DNA of 64,000 nt from JAAYED01 sp040772225 (lineage in GTDB: Bacteria > Chloroflexota > Anaerolineae > UBA1429), in contig JAXGYO010000002.1 of NCBI GenBank assembly GCA_040772225.1, positions 930,001 to 994,000 of the forward strand. The letters run 5' to 3'. The stretch's first letter is position 1, and each line of letters starts with the position of its first letter. Under the pieces are notes generated by a model. That model had not been told where the DNA came from and did no database searches. It saw nothing but the letters and a program-made list of their open reading frames with translations. Of the stretch, positions 20,474 through 29,699 are shown piece by piece. Both the position numbers and the translations under genes were made by a program.

Positions 20474-20589
20474 AGCTGGGCCGCCATCCTGAACAGGTAT
20501 GGTATCTGCGATGTAGCGCCAACCGGCGCAGAAAGCATAGCCCGCCTGACCGATGGCCGAGGTGCAATCTGTGACTTGCGGGAGGGTGG

Positions 20590-21453
20590 ATGTTCAAGAA
20601 CCTGAGTCCGGGCGCGATTGGGATCAGAAACTGCTCACTGGAAGAGGCCATCAAGCTTGCCGCCCAGAGCGGCTTTGGCGGAATCGATGTGAGTATCCGT
20701 GAGATCGCTGATCTGGTTGCCAGTCACGATCTGGACTATGTGAAGAGCCTCTTTGCCACAGCCGGAGTCGTCCCTGGACAGTGGGGAACGCCTGTTGCCT
20801 GGCAGGCTGACGTTGAGCAGTGGAAACAGGATCTGGCGGACTTGCCCGCTCTGGCTGCGTTAGCCCAGGACCTGGGCTGCACACGCTCGGCTACCTGGTG
20901 CCCGCCAGCGTCTGACGATCGTGACTTTGATGAGAACCTGGCCTGGCATATTGAGCGCTTCCGCCCGATAGCGCAGATTCTCGCCGATAGTGGATGCAGC
21001 TTTGGCATCGAGTTCATCGGGCCCAAGACCAGTCGCGCCCGCCGCAAGTACGCGTTCATCTACACTCTCGAGGGCATGATGGACATGGCACACCAGATCG
21101 GGACCGGCAATGTGGGCCTCCTTCTGGATGCCTGGCATCTCTACACCTCTGGTGGCTCTATCGATGACCTGGATAAGATCTCTGCCAGCGATGTGGTCAC
21201 CGTACATGTGAACGATGCCCCGGAAGGCTTGGCGATCGAAGAACAACTCGATAACGATCGCAGGCTTCCGATGGAGACGGGAGTCATCGACCTGCCTGGC
21301 TTTATGAAAAAGCTCGCGGGTATGGGATATGACGGCCCTGTCACACCGGAACCATTCAGCAAGCGCATTAATGCTATCGAGGATTCGCTGGAGGCCGCCA
21401 AACTGGCGGCCCACTATATGGACTTGCTCTGGAAGGCGGGTGGACTGACCTAG
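20590..21453 (+). CDS. Sugar phosphate isomerase/epimerase (xylose-isomerase-like TIM barrel)
   Basis: Protein of 287 residues with the AP-endonuclease-2/xylose-isomerase barrel. Metal-ligand positions fit the family: Glu in FGIEFIGPK, Asp/His in LLDAWHLYTSGG, His in VTVHVNDAP and Glu in VTPEPFS. Members include IolE, IolI, hydroxypyruvate isomerases and keto-sugar epimerases; which reaction is done here is unknown. GGGAGGGTGG precedes the ATG. It sits inside the importer operon, between the permeases and the ATPases, so its substrate is likely the imported compound or a product of it. Confidence 0.85.
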   Translation: MFKNLSPGAIGIRNCSLEEAIKLAAQSGFGGIDVSIREIADLVASHDLDYVKSLFATAGVVPGQWGTPVAWQADVEQWKQDLADLPALAALAQDLGCTRSATWCPPASDDRDFDENLAWHIERFRPIAQILADSGCSFGIEFIGPKTSRARRKYAFIYTLEGMMDMAHQIGTGNVGLLLDAWHLYTSGGSIDDLDKISASDVVTVHVNDAPEGLAIEEQLDNDRRLPMETGVIDLPGFMKKLAGMGYDGPVTPEPFSKRINAIEDSLEAAKLAAHYMDLLWKAGGLT

Positions 21454-21579
21454 TACCGCCCCTAACACGCCCTGGACTGTAATCAGAGCAGACTGCTGAG
21501 CAGAATCGATCAGGTAGCGGCGAAACAAGACGTACGGGCAGATCCGCCCGCAATGTGGCACAATCAGGAGTGACTATCC

Positions 21580-22605
21580 ATGAATCAAGACCAGATGCTT
21601 CTAGAGGTAAAGAACCTCAAAACCTACTTTTTCCTGGAAGAGGGCACCGTCCATGCTATCGACGGCGCTGACTTTCACATTGCCAGGGGAGAGGCCCTGG
21701 GTGTAGTAGGCGAGAGCGGGTGCGGCAAGAGCGTGACCGGGCAGTCCATTCTGCGTATCGTTCCCCATCCCGGACGGGTTGTTGAGGGCGAGATCATTTT
21801 CTACCGGTACAACAAGCGTGAGGATGGCACCGAGGTTCAGGAAGTCGTCAATCTGACGGCGCTGGATCCCCAGGGCGACGAGATCCGCAGCATCCGTGGT
21901 GGCGAGATCGCCATGGTGTTCCAGGAGCCCATGACATCGCTGAGCCCTATCCATACGATCGGCCAGCAGATCATGGAAGCGATCACGCTTCACCAGGGCG
22001 TAGACAAGGAAGAGGCTCGTCGCCGCGCGCTCGATATTCTGCGCCGGGTGGGTATGCCCCAGCCAGAGACGACGGTGGACTCTTATCCGCACCAGATGTC
22101 GGGTGGTATGCGACAGAGAGGCATGATCGCCATGGCCCTGAGTTGCAGCCCCAGCCTCTTGATCGCCGATGAGCCCACGACGGCCATCGACGTGACGACG
22201 CAGGCACAGATTCTGCAGTTGATGCGCGACCTGCAGCAGGATCTGGGCATGGCCATCATGTTCATCACCCATGACCTGGGGGTTATCGCAGAGATGACCA
22301 AGCGCGTCGTGGTCATGTACATGGGCAAGATCGTAGAGGGTGCCGACGTAGATGACCTGTACTACGATCCCAAGCACCCTTACACGCGCGCTCTTCTGAA
22401 CTCGATTCCTCGCCTGGGACAGAAGCGCGCGAGTCGCCTGGAATCGATCAGAGGCATGGTGCCAGATCCATACAACCTGCCTCCAGGGTGCCCGTTCCAT
22501 CCTCGGTGCAACAGCTTTATGCCGGGCGTCTGCGATGTCAGCGAACCGGAGACGGTCGAGGTTGGGCCCGGTCATGAAGTCAAGTGCTTCCTTTACCAGC
22601 AGTGA
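21580..22605 (+). CDS. Opp/Dpp-type ABC importer ATPase (DppD-like)
   Basis: ATPase of 341 residues. Walker A is GESGCGKSV, the Q-loop is MVFQEPMTSLSP, the signature is MSGGMRQRGMIAMALS, Walker B is LLIADEPTTAID and the H-loop is FITHDLG. The C-terminal Opp/Dpp extension has PPGCPFHPRC with further cysteines, which in relatives binds an iron-sulfur cluster. It pairs with the DppF-like ATPase, which begins 17 bases after its stop. Confidence 0.94.
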   Translation: MNQDQMLLEVKNLKTYFFLEEGTVHAIDGADFHIARGEALGVVGESGCGKSVTGQSILRIVPHPGRVVEGEIIFYRYNKREDGTEVQEVVNLTALDPQGDEIRSIRGGEIAMVFQEPMTSLSPIHTIGQQIMEAITLHQGVDKEEARRRALDILRRVGMPQPETTVDSYPHQMSGGMRQRGMIAMALSCSPSLLIADEPTTAIDVTTQAQILQLMRDLQQDLGMAIMFITHDLGVIAEMTKRVVVMYMGKIVEGADVDDLYYDPKHPYTRALLNSIPRLGQKRASRLESIRGMVPDPYNLPPGCPFHPRCNSFMPGVCDVSEPETVEVGPGHEVKCFLYQQ

Positions 22606-22622
22606 CAGAGAGGAACGAGGAC

Positions 22623-23645
22623 ATGGCAGAAAACACAAACAACATGCTCTTGCGTGTTAACAACCTCTATAAGCATTTTCCCATCAGGCGTGGCGCGCTC
22701 CGCAAGACAGTCGGCAACGTGCGTGCAGTGGACGGCGTGAGCTTTCACATCCGTGAGAAAGAGACGCTCGGCCTGGTAGGTGAGAGCGGCTGCGGCAAGA
22801 CGACCACCGGACGCTGTGTCATGCGCGCCATCGAACCCACCAGCGGCGAGGTGCTGTACACCAAGCCCGACGGCGAGACGGTGGACATCGTCACGATGGA
22901 GCCCCACGATCTTCGCGAGCTGCGTCGGGAGATCCAGATGATCTTTCAGGACCCGTATTCGTCGCTGAACCCTCGCATGACACTGCTGCAGATCGTCGGC
23001 GAGCCGTTGACGGTAAACAAAATCGCCCATGGACGCGAGCTCGAGGATCGGGTGGCTGAGCTACTCCGCAGGGTGGGTCTGCGCCCCGAGTATATGCGCC
23101 GTTACCCCCACGCCTTTAGTGGTGGTCAGCGCCAGCGCATCGGCATCGCGCGCGCGCTCGCCCTCAATCCGCGATTCATCGTCGCGGACGAGCCTGTGTC
23201 AGCGCTGGACGTGTCGATTCAGGCCCAGGTGCTGAACCTGCTGGAGGACCTGCAGGAGGAGATGGGCCTCACCTATCTCTTTGTCGCACATGACCTGAGC
23301 GTTGTGCAGCACATCTCCGACCGGGTAGCCGTGATGTACGTCGGCAAGCTGGTCGAAATGGCGGCAACCAACGACCTGTACTATACGCCGCTGCATCCGT
23401 ATACGGAGGCCCTGATGTCTGCGGTGCCCAAGCCTGATCCGCGGGCTGTCAAGCAGCGCATCGTGTTGGAAGGCGAAGTCGCCGACCCGGCCAACCCGCC
23501 TCCGGGATGCTACTTCCATCCGCGTTGCCGGTACGCCACCGAGCTGTGCCGCACCGAGGAACCCGAGCTGCTTGAGGTCAAGCCCGACCATTACGTCAAG
23601 TGCCATCGTGCCACGGAGCTAACCCTCCGCGGCGTTACGGGGTGA
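22623..23645 (+). CDS. Opp/Dpp-type ABC importer ATPase (DppF-like)
   Basis: Second ATPase, 340 residues. Walker A GESGCGKTT, Q-loop MIFQDPYSSLNPRMT, signature FSGGQRQRIGIARAL, Walker B FIVADEPVSALD and H-loop FVAHDLS. It ends with the Opp-type cysteine extension (PPGCYFHPRCRYATELC). The early segment FPIRRGALRKTVGNVRAVDG is typical of DppF/OppF. I start at the ATG at 22623 behind GAGGAACGAGG; the open frame begins 13 codons earlier inside the preceding gene. Confidence 0.94.
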   Translation: MAENTNNMLLRVNNLYKHFPIRRGALRKTVGNVRAVDGVSFHIREKETLGLVGESGCGKTTTGRCVMRAIEPTSGEVLYTKPDGETVDIVTMEPHDLRELRREIQMIFQDPYSSLNPRMTLLQIVGEPLTVNKIAHGRELEDRVAELLRRVGLRPEYMRRYPHAFSGGQRQRIGIARALALNPRFIVADEPVSALDVSIQAQVLNLLEDLQEEMGLTYLFVAHDLSVVQHISDRVAVMYVGKLVEMAATNDLYYTPLHPYTEALMSAVPKPDPRAVKQRIVLEGEVADPANPPPGCYFHPRCRYATELCRTEEPELLEVKPDHYVKCHRATELTLRGVTG

Positions 23646-23652
23646 TACGAAA

Positions 23653-24018
23653 ATGGAAACGAAGGATTCGCTCTGGCCTACGGTCATGGGCTACTTTCTC
23701 TGGGTTGTCTCCGCACTCATCGGCCTGGTAGCACTATTCGCAGCGATTGACCTGGTCGAGAGACTGGCGATCGCTCTGATCCAGCCGGGGTGCGACCCGC
23801 TCAAATCTGTCGAATGTGCCGGAGCAATTCGATCGGTGATGCTGATAGCCTATGCCGTGCTGGGAATCGTCTGGATCGTCTGGTACATCCTGTTGGCTGA
23901 GCGCTATCCTTCGTCCAAGACTGCCGAGCTGTTGGCGAAACGCTTTGCAGTGTCAACGGCTATTCAAGTAGCGCTCATTGCCATCTGGTTGATTGTCGCC
24001 CGCTGGCCCTTTGGCTAG
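23653..24018 (+). CDS. Small membrane protein of unknown function
   Basis: Hypothetical protein of 121 residues with three predicted membrane helices (about residues 12-34, 58-80 and 96-116). A short loop with two cysteines (GCDPLKSVEC) lies between the first two helices. It starts seven bases after the DppF-like stop and is followed by a strong terminator, so it closes the importer operon. I do not recognise the family. Confidence 0.7.
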   Translation: METKDSLWPTVMGYFLWVVSALIGLVALFAAIDLVERLAIALIQPGCDPLKSVECAGAIRSVMLIAYAVLGIVWIVWYILLAERYPSSKTAELLAKRFAVSTAIQVALIAIWLIVARWPFG

Positions 24019-24042
24019 ACCAAGATCAGCAAGATCAGCATC

Positions 24043-24080
24043 AAGACCCCGCGGGCAATCCTGCCCGCGGGGTCTTTGCT
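24043..24080 (+). terminator. Rho-independent terminator of the importer operon
   Basis: A 15-base-pair perfect stem (24043-24057 with 24062-24076) around a four-base loop ATCC, ending in CTTTGCTTTG. It is nearly symmetrical, so it may work on both strands. Confidence 0.85.
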
Positions 24081-24111
24081 TTGCTGCCGGGATTGCGCCC
24101 GGCAGGATCGC

Positions 24112-24138
24112 TTGACCTTCCCCACGGGCGTATATAAT
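24112..24138 (+). promoter_or_regulatory. Promoter for the oxidoreductase/isomerase pair
   Basis: TTGACC (24112-24117) and TATAAT (24133-24138) with a short spacer of 15 bases. GGAGG follows at about 24157, ahead of the ATG at 24174. Confidence 0.5.
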
Positions 24139-24173
24139 ACGAGAGTCATCAACAGAATGGAGGTACATGCGAG

Positions 24174-25364
24174 ATGACAAAGACAAATGGGTTCACCCCG
24201 GTTGATATCAAGAGCCTGGGGATTCCCGAGGTTGGCGTCGGCATGCTCGGTTACCGGTTTATGGGCCGGGCTCATTCAAATGCGTACCAGCGTCTGCCAA
24301 TGTTCTTTTGGCCGCCGGCGGCTCGCCCTCGTCTGGTTGCGCTCTGCGGGCGCACGGCCCCGGCTGTGAAGGAAGCGGCACTTCGCTTTGGCTATGAGGG
24401 GTATTATACCGATCTGGACCAAATGCTGTCGGATCCCAGGGTCGTGCTCTTTGACAACTGCGCCTCGGCCGATGCGCACGCTGCCCCTACCCTGGCAGCG
24501 ATTGCGGCGGGAAAGAATGTGCTGTGCGAAAAACCACTGGCCCCGACCGCTGCGGATGCCCGCAAGATGTGGCAGGCAGCTGAAGCAGCCGGAGTCGTCC
24601 ACATGACCGGGTTCAACTACCGTCTTGTTCCAGCGGTGCGCTTTGTCCGCGACTTGATCGACCAGGGTATCGTCGGCCAGATTTATTCCTTCCGCGGCTG
24701 CTACCTACAGGAGGGCGGCGACAATCCGGATCGACCCTGGAGCTGGCGCTCGGACAGAAGCCAGGGCGGCTACGGCGCCATCGGCGACATCGGGGTCCAC
24801 ATCATCGACCTTGCTCGGTTTCTCGTAGGCGAGATCACGGCGCTGACCGCGATGACACAGACCTTTGTTCGCGAGCGCCCGCTTCCCGAGCGTCCCGGCG
24901 AGATGGGCAAGGTGACTGTGGACGACGTTTTTGTCTCCACCGTAGCCTTTGAAAATGGTGCCATCGGGACCATCGAGGCATCCAAGGTGGCTACCGGACG
25001 CAAGAATCAGAATACGTTTGAGATCAATGGCTCCAAGGCCAGTGTGGTGTTCGATCTCGAACGCCTGAACGAACTCCAGATCTACCTCAAAGAGGGTACG
25101 CCTGAGGGACTTCAGGGCTTTAGCACCGTGTCCATCACAGAGCGTGACCATCCGTTCTACCAGTTCTGGTGGCCCCACGGCCACATCATCGGATGGGAGC
25201 ACAGCTTTGTGCATGAGGTCAACATGATGATGCGCGCCATTACGCTGGGTGAGCCAGTCAGCCCCTACGCGGCCACCTTTGAGGATGGATACCGGGCACT
25301 GGCCGTCGGTGAGGCGGCACTCGCCTCGGCCGAATCTGGCAGGCGCATCGAACTCAAGTACTAG
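24174..25364 (+). CDS. Gfo/Idh/MocA-family oxidoreductase
   Basis: NAD(P)-dependent sugar or inositol dehydrogenase-type enzyme of 396 residues. The Rossmann start is GVGMLGYRFMGRAHSNAY. The conserved EKP loop appears as NVLCEKPLAPT near residue 117. The C-terminal half has the family's beta-sheet domain, with DIGVHIIDLARFLVGEI placing the usual Asp/His pair. The following isomerase starts 23 bases after its stop, so the pair probably processes one sugar. The sugar oxidised is not predictable. Confidence 0.9.
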   Translation: MTKTNGFTPVDIKSLGIPEVGVGMLGYRFMGRAHSNAYQRLPMFFWPPAARPRLVALCGRTAPAVKEAALRFGYEGYYTDLDQMLSDPRVVLFDNCASADAHAAPTLAAIAAGKNVLCEKPLAPTAADARKMWQAAEAAGVVHMTGFNYRLVPAVRFVRDLIDQGIVGQIYSFRGCYLQEGGDNPDRPWSWRSDRSQGGYGAIGDIGVHIIDLARFLVGEITALTAMTQTFVRERPLPERPGEMGKVTVDDVFVSTVAFENGAIGTIEASKVATGRKNQNTFEINGSKASVVFDLERLNELQIYLKEGTPEGLQGFSTVSITERDHPFYQFWWPHGHIIGWEHSFVHEVNMMMRAITLGEPVSPYAATFEDGYRALAVGEAALASAESGRRIELKY

Positions 25365-25387
25365 ACAGGATTAGGAGAAAGCAAGCT

Positions 25388-26389
25388 ATGAAACTGGGAC
25401 AGGACATCTACAGCGTGCGGACCAAGGGCTGGGACGCTTTTCAGCTCCTCGACTACTCGAAAAAGGTTGGCTTGGATTTGGTTCACTTTTCCGACCTTGC
25501 ACCCTTTGCGAGCCTTGAGGATGACTATCTGGATCGCGTCAGGGCGCGTGCCGACGAGCTTGGCCTTGCCATCGAAGTGGGCATGCTCTCCATCTGCGAA
25601 TCGGCCACGATCTTTGACCACTCGCAGGGCTCCGCCGTGGACCAGATCACCAAGATGTTGCACGTGGCTGACAAGCTCAAGTCGCCGATCCTGCGTTGCG
25701 TACAGGGCTCTTCGGCGGATCGGCAGACCGAACTGCCTTTTGAGGCACACATCGAGAACACCATCAAGACGTGCAAGGCGGTCCGCAGCCAGTGCATGGA
25801 CTTGGGCATCAAGCTCGCGCTGGAGAACCATGCCGGCGATTTCCACGGTTCTGAGCTGGCTGATCTGATCAAGACGGCTGGTCCGGAGTATGTGGGGGCG
25901 TGCATCGATGCCGGTAATCCGCTCTGGGCCGGAGAAAGCCCCTTCGTGACCCTGGAGCACCTCGCACCCTATATCGTCACCAGCCACGTGCGCGATACCA
26001 GCGTATGGCAGCATCCCACGGGGGCCTCTGTACAGTGGGTCGCCATGGGCGATGGCAACATCGGCATCAAGGATTGGGCAAAACGCTTCATTGAACTATG
26101 CCCGAATGTGCCCTTTAGCCTGGAGATCATCACCTCTGCGGCCCCGCGCGTGCTCGACTATCTCGAGCCTGACGCAGCCTACTGGAAGATGTACCCGGAA
26201 ACGCCCGCCCGTGAGTTTGCGCAGTTTGAGTCGCTCGTACGCAAAGGCTTGCCTTACATCAGGCCATGTCTGACGGTCGGCCGTGACATGCCGCCCGAGT
26301 ACCTCCCCGCCATTGCAGCGCAGCAGTGTATCGACCTGGAGCGCAGCGTCGCCTTCTGCAAACAGGAACTGGGTATCGGCGAGTCCTGA
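25388..26389 (+). CDS. Sugar phosphate isomerase/epimerase (TIM barrel)
   Basis: Protein of 333 residues with the xylose-isomerase-like barrel. Likely metal ligands: Glu in KLALENHAGDFHG, Asp in ACIDAGNPLW, the histidine in TSHVRDTSVW and Glu in PFSLEIIT. GGATTAGGAGAAAGC precedes the ATG. It is co-transcribed with the Gfo/Idh/MocA dehydrogenase just upstream and ends at a terminator. It differs clearly from the other three isomerases of this window, so these are separate paralogues rather than recent copies. Confidence 0.86.
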   Translation: MKLGQDIYSVRTKGWDAFQLLDYSKKVGLDLVHFSDLAPFASLEDDYLDRVRARADELGLAIEVGMLSICESATIFDHSQGSAVDQITKMLHVADKLKSPILRCVQGSSADRQTELPFEAHIENTIKTCKAVRSQCMDLGIKLALENHAGDFHGSELADLIKTAGPEYVGACIDAGNPLWAGESPFVTLEHLAPYIVTSHVRDTSVWQHPTGASVQWVAMGDGNIGIKDWAKRFIELCPNVPFSLEIITSAAPRVLDYLEPDAAYWKMYPETPAREFAQFESLVRKGLPYIRPCLTVGRDMPPEYLPAIAAQQCIDLERSVAFCKQELGIGES

Positions 26390-26402
26390 CCGGGTTCACG
26401 CA

Positions 26403-26433
26403 AAGGGAGGCGACCCCGGGGGGCGCCTCCCTT
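26403..26433 (+). terminator. Hairpin terminator
   Basis: AAGGGAGGCG (26403-26412) pairs with CGCCTCCCTT (26424-26433) across a GC-rich loop. It lies between converging genes. The T-run is short. Confidence 0.65.
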
Positions 26434-26492
26434 GTGCTCGAACCTACGGCAAATACATTATATCGCGGACCTATCCACAGCCGCCGACGACC

Positions 26493-27353
26493 TTAACTCG
26501 GCCAAATCTCCTCGATCAACGGCCTCAGCATCTTGAGGCCGAGTATCAGCCCCTCATTCCATCGATCGCCATAGTATGTGCGATCCTCATGCTCAACTGC
26601 GATGTCTCCGGTGTAGCCTGCGTCGTGAGCGGTCCTCAGAAGCTCCGGCCAGTCGATCTGGCCGAGGCCAGGCAGCGTGAAACGCCACCAGTCCGGGCCG
26701 TGGACCCCCTGGCGTCTGAGGGCAGCAGCGTCGATCAGGACGTCTTTGGCGTGCATATGATGGATGCGACTCGCATAGTCACGAAACACCTGGAGATGAT
26801 CGATACCCTGCCAGACAAAGTGTGATGCGTCATACTCGATTCCGAGCGCCGGGTTCGGGACAGCCTCAAAGAGGCGGTCATAGAGCCAGGGGGACACCGC
26901 CATATTCGCCCAATTGTACGGCCCATAGCCGGTCACCTGTCCCGGCCAGGGCTCGAATGCCACACGCATTCCCCTGTCGGCTGCCATCGCGGCGATCGGC
27001 CCAAAGCGCTCCTCAAAGAGAACAAGATTGTCCTCTACCGCGAGCGAATTATCGCGCCCGGTCATGCCGGCGACGACGCTGCAGCCCAACTCTCGCGCGA
27101 GGTCCATCGTCCGTCCATAGAAGGCGATGGCTTCTTCAGCAGTGACCGCAATAGCGTCACCGTAGATCGCGATCGCGGTGACCGAGATCCTCTCACGTGC
27201 CAGGGCCTCCTTTATCACGGGCAGGTCCTTCTGCAAGGCAGCCATGCCAGAGCCAGTCATCCAGCCTACATTGGCCTCCAGCGCATCATAGTTGAGCTTT
27301 CTCGCCGTCACGATATTGTCGACCGTCAAGGGCATCAGGTAACCTAGTTTCAT
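26493..27353 (-). CDS. Sugar phosphate isomerase/epimerase (TIM barrel)
   Basis: Protein of 286 residues, same barrel family as its neighbours. Likely metal ligands: Glu in MRVAFEPWPGQ, Asp/His in IEYDASHFVWQGID, His in HHMHAKDVL and Glu in IAVEHEDRTY. GAAAGGACAG lies upstream of the ATG. It is transcribed towards the preceding operon and away from the aldolase gene. Members with the HxHAKD motif act on keto-sugars or inositol derivatives; the substrate here is unknown. Confidence 0.85.
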   Translation of the reverse strand: MKLGYLMPLTVDNIVTARKLNYDALEANVGWMTGSGMAALQKDLPVIKEALARERISVTAIAIYGDAIAVTAEEAIAFYGRTMDLARELGCSVVAGMTGRDNSLAVEDNLVLFEERFGPIAAMAADRGMRVAFEPWPGQVTGYGPYNWANMAVSPWLYDRLFEAVPNPALGIEYDASHFVWQGIDHLQVFRDYASRIHHMHAKDVLIDAAALRRQGVHGPDWWRFTLPGLGQIDWPELLRTAHDAGYTGDIAVEHEDRTYYGDRWNEGLILGLKMLRPLIEEIWPS

Positions 27354-27509
27354 CCGGCTCTGTCCTTTCAGTACCGCGATAGCTGTGCATGGATGTTACG
27401 CCATGCCGCCCGTTGCCACAACTCAGGCGCCTGTTGATGATTCCTTGACGAGGCTCCGCGGCGCATCTAGACTGATCGCATGCCACTCTCATAGTAAAGG
27501 ATGTGCAAC

Positions 27510-28295
27510 ATGCGAAGGAACTTGCTCAAAGAAAAGCTGCAACGCGGTGAAGCCGTTGTTGGCCCGTTCATGAACTGCTCGTACCCGGCCTTCATAGAGA
27601 TCGCCGGTCTCGCGGGCTTTGACTTTGCCATCATCGACACCGAGCATGGACCCCTGTCGATAGAGACAGCCGAGGATCTCTGCCGAGCCGGACAACTGGC
27701 CGGCCTGGATCCGATCGTCCGCGTGAGCGCCAACGATCAGCCTCTGATCCAGCGGGCCCTCGATATCGGCTCCGGCGGTGTCCAAGTACCTCAAATAGAG
27801 ACACGCGCCCAGGCAGAAGCGGTGGTCCGTGCTGCCAAGTACGCGCCGCTGGGCATGCGCGGCATCTCGCTCTTTACGCGGGCAGGTGACTATACCGTCT
27901 ATGGTACTGAGGGCCTCACCGACGGGCTGAATGCAGAACAGGTGGTGATTATCCACATAGAGGGCGTGCGGGGCCTGGAGAACCTGGATGAGATCGTCAC
28001 TGTCCCGGGTATCGACGTGGTCTTTCTGGGCCCTTACGATCTGTCACAATCTTTCGGCATACCAGGGCAAGTTAACGACCCGAGAGTCGTTCAGGGCATG
28101 GAGTCAGCCGTCACCAAGATCCGCGCAGCCGGAAAGGCCGCTGGCACTTTTGCGGGCGATGCGGCCACTGCCAGGCGATGGATTGACACGGGGGTGCAAT
28201 ACATCTCGCTCGGAGTCGATGTCGGGATATTCGCAAATGCCTGTCGCACTTTGGTCTCTGCCGTCAAAGGTACGACGCCCAGTCGTCCCTGGTGA
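27510..28295 (+). CDS. HpcH/HpaI-family aldolase
   Basis: Metal-dependent class II aldolase of about 261 residues, the family of 2-keto-3-deoxy-sugar-acid and 4-hydroxy-2-oxoacid aldolases. Visible motifs are IDTEHGPLSIE, GVQVPQIET, IIHIEGVRGLENLDEI with the metal-binding Glu, and VFLGPYDLSQSFG with the Asp. Two ATGs are close; I prefer 27510 because AAAGG touches the ATG at 27501 but is well spaced for 27510. The enolase-superfamily gene follows 49 bases on. Dehydratase plus aldolase is the standard pair for breaking down an acid sugar to pyruvate and an aldehyde. Confidence 0.88.
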   Translation: MRRNLLKEKLQRGEAVVGPFMNCSYPAFIEIAGLAGFDFAIIDTEHGPLSIETAEDLCRAGQLAGLDPIVRVSANDQPLIQRALDIGSGGVQVPQIETRAQAEAVVRAAKYAPLGMRGISLFTRAGDYTVYGTEGLTDGLNAEQVVIIHIEGVRGLENLDEIVTVPGIDVVFLGPYDLSQSFGIPGQVNDPRVVQGMESAVTKIRAAGKAAGTFAGDAATARRWIDTGVQYISLGVDVGIFANACRTLVSAVKGTTPSRPW

Positions 28296-28344
28296 GGGGC
28301 AACCTGACGATAGCGCTCTACTCACATTTCTAGTAGGAGGATCC

Positions 28345-29469
28345 GTGCGTATCACCGGCGTCGATCTCATCCAGTTTGAATATCTGTCCGCCCACGTGCG
28401 CGATGCAGAGGGACATGGGCATCCCGGCCCGCAGCACACGGCCACGGGCTCCATCGTCCAGATCACTACTGACGAGGGTATCAGCGGGTTTTCCATCGGT
28501 GGCGCCCCGATCATGCTCGAGCCGGCGCGCCAGGTGCTGATCGGTGAAGACCCTCTCTACCGTGAGCGCATCTGGCAGAGGCTGCGCCAATTCCAGCGCC
28601 TCTATGGCGCCCCGCTGCACGACCGCTACATGGGCGCCGTGGACCAGGCGCTCTGGGATATCGGCGGGAAGGTCGCGGGCCTGCCCGTCTTTAAGCTGGT
28701 GGGCGGCTATCGGGACACTATCCCCGCCTACGCCAGTACCATGTGCGGCGACGACATCCCCGGGGGCCTTGATTCCCCCGAAGCATACGCTGACTTTGCC
28801 GAGGCATGTGTGGCCGAAGGGTACCGTGCCTTCAAGCTGCACACCTGGATGGCACCACTGGGCCCCTGCGCCAGGCGCGATGTGGCGGCGTGCGCTGCCG
28901 TGCGCGCCCGGGTGGGCCCAGATATAGACTTGATGCTCGACTGCCACCATGACTATAGCCGCGCAGAAGCCCTGTATATCGGGCGCGCACTTGAGGAACT
29001 CGACTTTCACTGGTTTGAAGAGCCGATGAACGAGCACAGTATGTCCTCCTATGTCTGGTTATCGAACGAGTTGGATATCCCCGTCGTGGGACCCGAAACC
29101 GCCGGAGGATTGTTCTACAATCGCGCCGAGTGGATTATGCAACATGCCACCGACATCAGCCGCTACGACGTGCACCTTGGGGGACTCACGCCTCTGATAA
29201 AGTGCATCCACCTTTGCGAAGCCCACGGCGTTGCCCTGGAGGTGCATGGCGGCGGCCATGGTAACCTCCACGCTCTCGGCGCCATGGGCATCCCGGGTGA
29301 GTACTATGAGCGAGGACTGCTTCATCCTCACTTTGACTATGAGGGGAGCCAACCCTGGCTCCAGTCTCTTCCCGACGATATTGACTCGCACGGACAGGTG
29401 CACGTGCCGCAGAGTCCCGGCCTCGGGCTGGAGATCGATTGGGAGTATGTGAACGCCAACCGTCTGTAG
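28345..29469 (+). CDS. Mandelate racemase/enolase-superfamily sugar-acid dehydratase-like protein
   Basis: Enolase-superfamily protein of 374 residues, probably a sugar-acid dehydratase. The start is GTG at 28345, with AGGAGG five bases before it; the open frame to 27988 is only the overlap with the aldolase gene. Metal ligands fit the superfamily: Asp in LMLDCHHDYS, Glu in WFEEPMNEHS and Glu in VVGPETAGG. A catalytic Lys may be in FKLHTW and a His in VHGGGHGN. It should form a 2-keto-3-deoxy acid that the upstream aldolase cleaves, an inference from the pairing. Confidence 0.87.
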   Translation: MRITGVDLIQFEYLSAHVRDAEGHGHPGPQHTATGSIVQITTDEGISGFSIGGAPIMLEPARQVLIGEDPLYRERIWQRLRQFQRLYGAPLHDRYMGAVDQALWDIGGKVAGLPVFKLVGGYRDTIPAYASTMCGDDIPGGLDSPEAYADFAEACVAEGYRAFKLHTWMAPLGPCARRDVAACAAVRARVGPDIDLMLDCHHDYSRAEALYIGRALEELDFHWFEEPMNEHSMSSYVWLSNELDIPVVGPETAGGLFYNRAEWIMQHATDISRYDVHLGGLTPLIKCIHLCEAHGVALEVHGGGHGNLHALGAMGIPGEYYERGLLHPHFDYEGSQPWLQSLPDDIDSHGQVHVPQSPGLGLEIDWEYVNANRL

Positions 29470-29509
29470 TTCGCCGCTGAAGTGCGCATCGGCTGAGGGC
29501 TGGTTCTAC

Positions 29510-29538
29510 TTGACGCGCAGCCAGCCGTGTGCTATCCT
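29510..29538 (+). promoter_or_regulatory. Promoter for the Re-citrate-synthase-like gene
   Basis: TTGACG (29510-29515), 17-base spacer, TATCCT (29533-29538). The coding start is 29791, so the transcript has a leader of about 245 bases that holds a hairpin, a short reading frame and a terminator-like structure. Confidence 0.6.
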
Positions 29539-29565
29539 ACATGTATCTCAGGCGAGGGTGCCCGA

Positions 29566-29622
29566 ATGGGTGCCCTCGCGTGCTTGTTACTGGCAAGGCA
29601 GAGACAATGGCCATCGTTTTGA
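29566..29622 (+). CDS. Candidate leader peptide with three consecutive Leu codons
   Basis: An 18-codon frame MGALACLLLARQRQWPSF begins at ATG 29566 with GAGGG eight bases before it. It contains the codons TTG-TTA-CTG in a row, plus CTC earlier. The start lies in the loop of a 12-base-pair hairpin (29552-29579) that could hide its ribosome site. A terminator-like hairpin stands before the main gene. This resembles amino-acid attenuation but the pairing logic is much less clear than for the lysW leader. Confidence 0.3.
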   Translation: MGALACLLLARQRQWPSF

Positions 29623-29699
29623 ACTGCTTAATCAGGAGGCAGCCTGTTACCGGCATACACCCGCCCGGGTAGTTTGGCGTTCCAGGTGTCGATGGAGAC

